Below the pieces are notes generated by a model. That model did not search any database. It saw nothing but the letters and a program-made list of their open reading frames with translations, and was not told where the DNA came from. Shown in pieces: positions 34,204 to 44,600 of a stretch of DNA of 64,000 nucleotides. Numbering within the stretch: the first letter of the stretch is position 1; the number at the start of each line of letters is the position of its first letter. Both the position numbers and the translations under genes were made by a program. Source of the stretch: Pyxidicoccus xibeiensis (GTDB lineage Bacteria > Myxococcota > Myxococcia > Myxococcales > Myxococcaceae); the NCBI RefSeq assembly GCF_024198175.1, contig NZ_JAJVKV010000027.1, positions 1-64,000 on the forward strand, in the 5' to 3' direction.

Positions 34204-35367
34204 ATGCCCACCCGGAAGCCAGCGGCCGGAGTGACGACACGCCGAGGCGCGAGCCGGCCCACCCAGGTGCTCAGCCAGCGCGCCCTCAACCGCGCCCTGC
34301 TGGAGCGGCAGCTGCTGCTCCGCCGCTCGAAGCGCTCCATCCCCGAGGTCGTCGAGCACCTCATCGGCCTGCAGGCCCAGGCTCCGAATCCGCCCTACTA
34401 CGGCCTGTGGACGCGGCTGGAGGACTTCCACCAGGACGCGCTGGCCTCGCGGCTCCTCGACCGGAGCCTGGTGCGCATCGTGCTGATGCGGGGGACCATC
34501 CACCTGGTCACCGCTCGCGACGCGCTGCTGCTGCGCCCCCTCGTCAACCCGTTCCTGGAGCGCGCCCTGTTCACGGGGAGTGGCTACGGCCGGAACCTCG
34601 ACGGTGTGGACCTGAAGGCGCTCGTCGCGGCGGGCCGGGCCCTGGTCGAGGCGCGGCCGCTCACCCTGACGGAGCTCGGAGCCGCGCTGGGCGAGCGCTG
34701 GCCGGACACGGACACCGCGTCGCTCGCCCAGGCCATCCGCCTGCTGGTGCCGCTGGTCCAGGTGCCCCCGCGCGGCATCTGGGGCGTGGGCGGCAACCCC
34801 GCCTGCACCACGCTCGAGTCGTGGGTGGGGAAGCCGCTCGATGCCGCTCCTTCGGTGGATGACGTGGTGCTGCGCTACCTCGCCGCCTTCGGTCCGGCCT
34901 CCACCCAGGACATCCAGGCCTGGTCGGGCCTCACGCGCCTGGGCGAGGTGACGGAGCGGCTCCGCCCGCGCCTGCGCACCTTCGTCGACGAGCAGGGCCG
35001 GGAGCTGTTCGACCTGCCCGACGCTCCACGGCCCGACCCGGAAACGCCGGCCCCGGTGCGCTTCCTGCCGGAGTTCGACAACGTGCTCCTGTCGCACGCG
35101 GACCGCACGCGCATCATCTCCGAGGAGGACCGCAAGCGCATCGCCACCCGCAACGGCATGGTGCCCGGCGCCATCCTCGTGGATGGCTTCTTCCACGGCA
35201 CCTGGAAGCTCCAACAGCACCGTGGCACCACCATCCTCCACATCGAGCCCCATCGCCGGCTGTCCGCCCAGGACCGCGCCGCCCTCTCCGCCGAGGGAGC
35301 CCGGCTGCTCTCCTTCGCCGCTCCGGAGGCAAAGACTCACGACGTCCAGTTCAGCCGCCCGGCCTGA
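34204..35367 (+). CDS. Winged-helix HTH_42 (AlkZ-like) protein, candidate DNA glycosylase
   Basis: The 387-residue protein opens with LSQRALNRALLERQ and has the tandem winged-helix layout of the HTH_42 family, which includes AlkZ and YcaQ DNA glycosylases that unhook interstrand crosslinks and bulky alkyl lesions. The catalytic-type motif Q57-A-Q59 (GLQAQAPN) matches the QxQ of AlkZ-type enzymes rather than the QxD of YcaQ. The later motifs MRGTIHLVTARD and PEFDNVLLSHADR are also typical. I chose the ATG at 34204 because GAGGA is 5 nt away; upstream in-frame starts exist. No biosynthetic genes are adjacent. Confidence 0.8.
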   Translation: MPTRKPAAGVTTRRGASRPTQVLSQRALNRALLERQLLLRRSKRSIPEVVEHLIGLQAQAPNPPYYGLWTRLEDFHQDALASRLLDRSLVRIVLMRGTIHLVTARDALLLRPLVNPFLERALFTGSGYGRNLDGVDLKALVAAGRALVEARPLTLTELGAALGERWPDTDTASLAQAIRLLVPLVQVPPRGIWGVGGNPACTTLESWVGKPLDAAPSVDDVVLRYLAAFGPASTQDIQAWSGLTRLGEVTERLRPRLRTFVDEQGRELFDLPDAPRPDPETPAPVRFLPEFDNVLLSHADRTRIISEEDRKRIATRNGMVPGAILVDGFFHGTWKLQQHRGTTILHIEPHRRLSAQDRAALSAEGARLLSFAAPEAKTHDVQFSRPA

Positions 35368-35627
35368 GCGGCAGCGACGATGTCTGGGATTGGGGTGGAC
35401 CTGACCCGCCCCGGGTGTCTGTCTTTCCGGCCATCCGGGGAAGGCGAGTTCCGAGGCGGCCCGCCAGAGGGTGGCCCCCTTCCCTCGCCCCCTCCGGACA
35501 TGCGATGTGCAAGCACGAGCCTCGCGACAGGTGAGGCTCAGGGCCGTGTCTGTCTGGGCCCCCCGGCTCCGTCATTGCCGGGCACCCGCCCGGCCGCCTC
35601 TTGCATCGGCCATCCGAGAAAAGCCTC
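35368..35627. other. Upstream region of the giant surface-protein gene
   Basis: This 260-bp gap holds no gene that I can support. It includes two copies of GTGTCTGTCT (35415-35424 and 35546-35555) and two copies of GGCCATCCG. No clear -35/-10 pair is visible. Confidence 0.4.
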
Positions 35628-38600
35628 GTGCGCGCTTCCGCCTCGTCCCTGTTCGCTCCGCCGTTCCGAATCAGCTGTCTGCTCGCGCTGACCCTGGCCG
35701 TCGCCTGCACCCGCGACGCGCCGGCCCCCGCCGCGAGCGAGCCCCCGGCACCCGCCGTTCCAGAAGCCCAGACACCCCGTCCGGAGAGCGCCCCCTTCGA
35801 CGTGGGCGCCGTCATCCGCCAGGTGCACTTCGCCTTCCGTCCCGACAAGGAGGCCTGGAGCGGCGGCCACGCCACGTACACGGTCCGCTCCGGCGCGCAG
35901 GGCCTCACCCTCACGCCCTACCACCACCTCCGCGATGCGAAGGCCGCGCCCCGGCCGGGCGTCTCCGGCAAGGCCGGCGCTCCCGCCTCGACGCTCGAAG
36001 GCGCCCCCCTCACGCTGGGGACGCCCCGCCTGACGCGCGGCGCGCGGCGCCTGGGCGCCGACGCGGCGAAGGGCCAGGTCGAGCAGGATGGCCACCTGAC
36101 CCTCGCGCGAGGTGACGTCACCGAGCACCTGCGCAACGGCGACGACGGCGTCGAGCAGTCCTGGGCCTTCGAGCGCGCGCCCGCCGGCGCCGGGGACCTG
36201 CTGGTGGAGATTCCGGTGGAGGGCCTCACCTACCGGGGCGTCACCGGGACGGGCCTGCACTTCTCCGACGCGAAGACGGGCCTGGGCTTCCGCTACGGCC
36301 ACGCCACCTGGGTGGACGGCCGGGGCCAGCGCACCTCGCTGAGCGCGAGCTTCTCCGAGGGCCGCATCCAGCTTCGCGTCCCCGCCGGTGTGCTGGACGG
36401 CTCCGCGTACCCCGCGGTGCTCGACCCGTTCATCACCCCCGAGTTCGGCATGGACTCGCCGGTGCTGGGCCCACAGCTCGATGACCAGATGGCCCCGGTG
36501 GTGTCTGCCCTCGGCTCCACGTGGCTCGTCGCCTGGCTCGACTTCCACGGGAGCGGCCCCGCGCACCTCACCGGCTCGCGGGTCTCCAGCTCGGGCCAGG
36601 TGCTGGACCCCATCGGCATCACCCTCTCCCCCGGGGCCCGGTCACAGGGTGGCGCGGCAATCGCCGCATCGTCGAGCGAGTGGCTCGTGGTGTGGGAGGA
36701 CACCACGAGCAGCGCCAGCGACATCTACGGCATGCGGGTGAGCGTCTCGGGCCAGGTGCTGGACCCCGCGGGCATCGCCATCGCCGCGACCACCGGGTCC
36801 CAGATTTCTCCGGCCGTCACCTCCTCGGGCTCGGGGTGGTACGTGGTCTGGAGCGAGGCCAACAGCAGCAGCTCCATCTCCCTCATCAACGGCGTCCGGC
36901 TGTCGAGCACGGGGCAGCCGGTGGGCAGCCCCGTGAGGCTCAGCACCGCGACGGGCTGGGCGCTGTCGCCGGACGTCGCCTTCAACGGCACGAACTACTT
37001 CGTCGTCTGGCAGGACTACACCAGCGCCCGGGGCTTCGACATCCGCGGCGCGCGCGTCTCCTCGACGGGCACGCTGGTGGATGCCACGCCCCGGACCCTC
37101 GTCGCGATGGGCGGAGACCAACGCAGAGCCGCGGTCGCCAACAACTCAACCTCCTGGTTCGTCGCCTGGGAGGACCTCCGCGCCGACTCCAACGGCGGTG
37201 ACATCTTCGGCACCGTCGTGTGGTCCGACGGAACGGTGGCGACTCCGAACGGACAGCGCATCACGGTGGGCAGCGGCGCCCAGACCTACCCGGACGTCGC
37301 GGCCCTGGGCTCGGGCTGGTTCCTGGTCTGGGAGGATCCCGAGAACGGCTTCCCGGACATCCAGGGCGTGAGCCTGGACTCCAGCGGGTCGCCGTCGAGA
37401 TACGTCACGGTGTCGGCCGATGGACGGGCGGAGTACCTGCCCTCGGTGTCCTCGGCGGGCGGGGACGTGCTCGTCGTCTGGTACGAGGCGCACGGCAACT
37501 ATGACGTCCATGCCGCGCGCGTGACGACCAGCAACGTGGTCCGTGACACCCCCGGCCTCCTGCTGAGCACCGCGTACAACGAGCAGTTCTCCCCGTCGGT
37601 GGCCCGGAACGGCACCGACTACCTCGTCGTCTGGCGGGACAACCGCGCGGGCCAGTCGGACATCTACGGCGCCCGGGTGACGAGCCAGGGCACGGTGCTG
37701 GACCCCTCCGGCATGGCGCTGTGCACCGTGAGCGGTGAGCAGGACAACCCGGTGGTCGCCTCCAACGGCACGGACTGGATGGTGGCCTGGGACGACAACC
37801 GGTTCGATGCGACCTACGAGGACCTCTACGGCGTGCGCCTGTCGCGGACGGGGGTGTTCCTCTCGGGCTGGTCCATCACGCAGCTGTCCAGCGCCATGCG
37901 CCGGCCGGCCCTGGCCTCGGACGGCACGGACTGGTACGTCGTCTGGGAGGACGGCCGCAGCTCCCTGTCCCTGGCCTCGTGGGACATCTTCGGCGCGCGC
38001 ATCAGCCCGGCGGGCGTCGTTACTCCCAGCGCCGGGACGAACCTCACCACCGGAAACAACTTCCGGCAGGGGAGCCCCTCCATCGCCTTCAATGGCACGG
38101 ACTACCTGGTCGCGTGGACGGACTACCGGAGCGGCGAGGACATCTATGGCACGCGCGTGTCCCGCACGGGCACGGTGATGCCCGAGGGGGGCTTCATGCT
38201 CAGCGGCGCGCCGGGGGACCAGCTCGCGCCGGTAGTGGCCTCCGCGGGGTCGGAGTGGTTCGTCGTCTGGCAGGATGCGCGAACCGGACTGGACATCTAC
38301 GGCACGCGCGTGTCCTCCTCGGGCGTGGTGATGGACGCCCCGGGCCTGGCCATCGCCACCACCGCCATCGCCCAGCGCAACCCCACCGTGGCCTCGGACG
38401 GCACGAACTACTTCGTTGCCTGGGAGGAGCAGACCACCTCCACCAACCGGGACATCCACGGCGCGCGCCTGTCGGGCGCTGGGAGCGTCCTGGACGCGCC
38501 CTTCGCCATCGCCGCGGCGGCGGAGAACGAGACGCTGCCCTCCGCCGCCACGCATGCGCCCTCCGAGTTCATGCTGGTGTACCAGCGGACCAGCTCGGCG

Positions 38601-41600
38601 ACGGCCACGCCGAACGAGCGCATCCGGGCGCGGCGCGTCACCTTCAACCGCGCGCCCGTGGTCTCCGCGCGGACGCTGACCACCGCCGAGGACACTCCGG
38701 CCGCCATCACCCTCACGGGCACGGACGCGGACAGCAACTCAATCACCTTCACCCTCGTCACGCCGCCGGGACAGGGCACGCTGAGCGGCACGCCACCGGA
38801 CGTCACGTACACGCCCTCGGCGAACTACCACGGCCCCGACAGCTTCACCTACCGCGCGACGGATGCCTGGGGCGAGAGCTCGGCGCCAGCCACCGTGTCG
38901 GTGACGGTGACGCCGGTGAACGACCCGCCCACGGGGGTGCCGGTACCCGTCCAGCTGAACGAGGACTCGGCCGTGGACCTGCCGCCGCTGCAGGGCACGG
39001 ACCCCGACAACGACGCCCTCACCTTCGCCGTGCAGGAGCTGCCCACGCACGGCACGTTGACGGGGACGCCCGCGAGCCTGCGGTACGTGCCCGACGCCGA
39101 CCACCACGGCACTGACAGCTTCACGTTCATCGTGACGGACGCCTCGGGGGCCGCGTCCGCGCCGGTCCGGGTGCCCATCACCATCCACCCCATGAACGAC
39201 GTCCCCGTGGCGTTTCCGCAGAGCGCCCAGCTGGACCAGGACTCGGGCGTGGACCTCGTGCTCCAGGGCATGGACGTGGACGGGGACGCGCTGACCTTCC
39301 ACATCGATAGGGTTCCCGCGCACGGCACGCTGAGCGGTACGGCGCCGAGCGTGCGGTACACGCCGGCCACCGGCTACTCGGGCCCGGATGACTTCGTCTT
39401 CCGGGTGCGGGACGGGCAGGCATCCTCCGCCAGCGTCACGGTGAGCCTCACCGTGCGGTACGTCAACGGAGCGCCGACGGCGATCGCCCGGTGGGTGACG
39501 ACGCCGGAGGACACGGCCCTGGCGCTCACGCTTTCGGGCGTCGATCCGGACGGCGGAGCGCTGACATACGCGGTCGCGACCTGGCCCACCCATGGCAGCC
39601 TGAGCGGCACGCCCCCGAGCCTCACGTACACGCCCGGCCCGGACTTCCACGGCTCGGACCGCTTCACGTTCGTCGTGAGGGACTCGTCGGGTCTCAGTTC
39701 CGCGCCCGCCACGGTGACCGTCACCGTGGCGCCGGTGAATGACGCGCCTGTGGGGCTCGCGCAGAGCGGCGAGCTGGACGAGGACACCCGGCTGGACCTG
39801 GTGCTGCGAGCCTCGGACGTGGATGGAGACATCCTCACCTTCAACACCACCGTGCCGCCCTCGCGCGGCAGCCTGACGGGCACTCCGCCCAACGTGAGGT
39901 ACGTCCCCTTCCCGAACCTGCATGGCACCGACAGCTTCAGCTTCCAGGTGTCGGACGGCCGCGCGCTCTCCGCCCCCGTGACGGTGAGCCTCACCATCCG
40001 TCCCGTCAACGACGCGCCCAGGGCGAATCCCATCAGCATCCTCATGAATGAGGACGCGCCCGTGAACATCACGCTGTCGGGCACGGACCCGGAGGGCGAG
40101 GCCCTGACCTTCGCGGTCGCGACTCCGCCTGCGCATGGCACGCTGAGCGGCACGCCGCCGAACGTCACGTACACGCCCACGGCGGACTTCAACGGTGACG
40201 ACCTCATCACCTATACGGCCACGGACACGGCGGGAGCCACGTCGCCGCCCGGCAGCATTCGCATCACCGTGAGGCCCAACAATGACCATCCCGTGGCCCA
40301 CTCCCAGGCGGTGGAGCTGGACGAGGACACCCCGGCAGCCATCACCCTGACGGGCTCCGATGTGGAAGGGAGCGCACTGACGTTTGTCATCGGCCGGCCT
40401 CCCGCGCATGGCTCGTTGAGCGGCACGCCGCCCGACGTGACGTACACGCCTGCCTCCGGCTTCCATGGCACCGACAGCTTCACCTTCACCGTCAGGGACG
40501 ACCAGGTTTTCCCCTCGGCGTCGGCAACGGTGTCGCTGTCGGTGCGCCCGGTGAACGATGCCCCGGTGGCCCTGGGTCAGAGCCGGGTGGCGGACGAGGA
40601 CACGCAGCTCACGCTCACGCTCACGGGTCGTGACGTGGACGGTGACGAGCTGACCTTCAACCTTGCGTCGGCTCCCACGCATGGCGCGCTCAGCGGCTCG
40701 GCGCCGGACGTCACGTACACGCCCGCCTCCGACTTCCATGGCGAGGACAGCTTCACCTTCACCGTGACGGACGCGCATGGGGCAACGTCCGAGGCCGCCA
40801 CCGTCCGTCTCACCGTGCGTCCCGTGAACGACAGCCCGGAGGCCCAGGCGCAGGCCGTGGAGACGGACGAGGACACGGCTCGCGCCATCACCCTCGCAGG
40901 CTCGGATGTCGAGGGCGGAAGCCTCACCTTCGCGATTGCAGCCCCGCCCGCGCACGGCACGCTGAGCGGCACGCCGCCGGACGTCACGTACACCCCGACC
41001 GCCGACTTCCACGGCACCGACGGCTTCACCTTCACGGCCACCGATTCGTCGGGCGCCACCTCGGCGCCCGCCACGGTGATGGTGACGGTGCAGCCGATGA
41101 ACGACACGCCCGTGGCCACCGCCCAGTCGCGTGAAACGGATGAGGACACGGCCGTGTCACTCAGGCTGGCCGGCACGGACGTGGATGGGGAGGACCTCAC
41201 CTTTGCTCTCGGCTCCACGCCCACGCGGGGCACGCTGAGTGGTACGCCACCGGACGTCACGTACACGCCGGACGCCAACTTCCATGGCACCGACAGCTTC
41301 ACCTTCACCGTGACGGACGCGACGGGAGTCACCTCGGCGCCCGCCACCGTCACCCTGACGGTGCGGCCTACGAACGATGCGCCTGTGGCGGTTGCCCAGT
41401 CGCAAGAGACGAACGAGGACTTGCCGGTGCTCCTCGCGCTGACGGGCACGGACCTGGATGACCAGTACCTCACCTTCGCGGTGGCGACGCAGCCCGCGCA
41501 CGGCACGGTGACCGGCACGCCGCCCGACGTGACGTACACGCCGGCCGCCGACTTCCACGGCACCGACCGCTTCACCTTCACCGTGACGGATGCCTCGGGG

Positions 41601-44600
41601 GCGACCTCCGCGCCGGCAACGGTGTCGCTGACGGTGCGTCCGGTGAACGACGCGCCGGTGGCCCTCGCTCAGAGCGGCTCGCTGGACGAGGACACGGGGC
41701 TGGACCTGGTGCTCCGGGGGTCGGACGTGGACGGCGACGCACTCACCTTCATCATCGCCGTGCCGCCCTCGCGCGGGAGCCTGACGGGCACTCCGCCCGA
41801 CGTGAGGTACACCCCGCCCCCGAACTTCCACGGCACCGACAGCTTCAGCTTCCAGGTGTCGGACGGGCGCGAGCGGTCGGCCTTGGTGTCGGTGAGCCTC
41901 ACCATGCGCCCCGTCAATGACGCGCCCGTGGCGCTGCCTTTCGGCATCGGCCTGGACGAGGACGCGTCCATGAACTTCACGCTGTCGGGTACGGACCCGG
42001 AGGGCGAGGCGCTGACCTACGCGGTCGCGACTCCGCCGGCCCACGGCATGCTGATCGGCAGTGCGCCGGACCTCACGTACCAGCCCGCCGCGGACTTCCA
42101 TGGCACCGACAGCTTCACCTTCACCGCGACGGACGCGACGGGAGCCACATCGCCGGCGGCCACCGTGCACATCACCGTGAACCCCATCAACGATGCCCCG
42201 GTCGCGCAGGCCGTGTCGGCCGAGCTGGACGAGGACACTCCGGCAATCATCACCCTGGCGGGCTCCGACGTGGAGGGCAACGCGCTCACCTTCATCATCG
42301 GCCAGCCTCCCGCGCACGGCATGCTGAGCGGCACTCCGCCCGCCGTGAGGTACCTGCCGGCCCGCGACTTCCATGGTGCCGACAGCTTCACCTTCACCGT
42401 TCGCGACAGCCGGGGCGCCACCTCCACGCCGGCAACGGTGTCGCTGACGGTGCGGCCGAGGAACGACGCGCCAGTGGCCCTCGCGCAGACGGCGGAGACG
42501 AACGAGGACACTTCCGTGTCCCTCTCGCTGACCGGCACCGACGTGGACGGTCAGGGCCTCACCTTCGCCCTTGGCTCCATGCCTGAGCGCGGCACGCTGA
42601 CCGGTACGCCACCGGACGTGACGTACACGCCGGCCGCGAACTTCCACGGCACCGACCGCTTCACCTTCACCGTGACGGATGCCTCGGGAGCCACCTCGGC
42701 ACCTGCGACTGTGACGGTGACGGTGCTGTCCGTGAACGACGCGCCGGTGGCCCTCGCGCAGAGCCGGGAGACGGAAGAGGACAGGCAGCTCGCGCTCACT
42801 CTCTCGGGGACGGACACGGACGGTGACGACCTCACCTTCACGCTCGGCTCGCCTCCCACGCATGGCGTGCTCACCGGCTCGGCGCCGGACCTCACGTACA
42901 CGCCCGCCGCCGACTTCCACGGCGAGGACAGCTTCACCTTCACCGTCACGGACACTCGGGGCGCGACGTCCGCGTCCGCCACCGTCCGCCTCACGGTGCG
43001 CCCCGTGAATGACACCCCCGTCGCCCACGCACAGGCCGTGGAGACGGACGAGGACACGACTCGCGCCATCACCCTCACCGGCGCGGATGTCGAGGGCGGG
43101 AGCCTGACCTTCGCCTTCGCCACCCCGCCCGCCCGCGGCACGCTGAGCGGCACCCCACCCCACGTGACGTACACGCCGGCCGCCGACTTCCACGGCACCG
43201 ACAGCTTCACCTTCACGGCCATGGACCCGTCGGGCGCCACGTCGGCGCCCGAGACTGTGACGGTGACGGTGCGGCCCTCGAACGACGCGCCCGTGGCCAC
43301 CGCGCAGTCGCGCGAGACGGACGAGGACACCGCCGTGTCCCTCACGCTGAGCGGCACGGACGTGGATGGGCAGGACCTCACTTTCACGGTGGCGACGCAG
43401 CCCGAGCACGGCGCGCTCACGGGCACTCCGCCCGACGTGACGTACACGCCGGCCGCCGACTTCCACGGCACCGACAGCTTCACCTTCACCGTCTCCGACG
43501 GCGTGGCCACGTCCACGGCCACCGTGTCCCTCACGGTGCGACCGGTGAATGACGTGCCCCTCGCGCTGGACCAGACGCTCCAGGTGGAGCCGGAGCCCAC
43601 CGCGCTGACGCTGGCGGGCACCGACGCGGACGGAGACTCACTGACCTTCGCCATCCACACGCAGCCCGAGCAGGGCACTCTCACGGGCACTCCGCCCGAG
43701 GTGACGTTCACCCCGTCCGAGGGCTTCCGGGGCACCGCTACCTTCACGTTCACCGTGTCGGACGGCATGGCCACCTCGGCACCGGCCACGGTGACGCTGC
43801 GGGTGGGCAACAGCGCGCCCGTGGTGGCCTTCACCACGCAGACGCAGCGTCCCGATGAGGGCGAGGCGCTCCGCTTCCAGACGACTGCGGCGGACGCGAA
43901 CGGCGATGCTCTCACCTTCGCCTGGGACTTCGGCGACGGCGCCACCTCCGAGGAGACCAGCCCCACCCACGCCTACGCCAACGAGGGCACCTACGAAACG
44001 GTGCTGACGGTGACGGACGGCATCGACACCGTTCGGCAGTCCGTGGTGCTGGAGGTCCAGAACGCCGCCCCGGTGCTGGTGCCGGTGGAGGCCCCCGCCC
44101 GGGCCGAGGAGGGCCAGGCGCTCACCTTCCACGCGCAGGCCAGCGACAGCGGCGAGCGCGATGCCCTCGCCTTCACCTGGGACTTCGGCGACGGGAGCGC
44201 GCCGGCCTCCGGGCCGGAGACGACCCACACGTACGCGGACAGCGGCACGTACACGGTGAAGGTCACCGTGACGGACGACGTTGGCGCCTTCACTCAGTCC
44301 GTGCGCGAGGTCCAGGTGGCCAACCTGCCCCCGGTACCCGAGCCCGTGCCCGCGCAGACGGCGCGGGGCGGCGACGCGCTGTCGCTCCAGCTGGCGGCCA
44401 CGGACGTGGCGGGCGAGAGGGACCCGCTCACCTGGAGCCTCGTGGAGGGCCCCGGCGCCGTCACACCTGAGGGCCTCTACACCTGGCAGACCGAGGCGAG
44501 CACGGATGGCCACTTCCCCGTCCGCGTCCGGGTGACGGATGACGACGGCGGCAGCGCGGACCTCGTCCTCGACGTCACCGTCACCGCCCGGCAGCAGCGG

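Noticed and set aside
35415-35555. Direct repeats GTGTCTGTCT as possible operator or attachment site
   Set aside because: Only 10 bp long and 131 bp apart, with no integrase or symmetric structure nearby.
38739-43466. Two long minus-strand frames (about 760 codons each)
   Set aside because: They mirror the cadherin-like repeats; the repeated sequence simply lacks stops in that frame.
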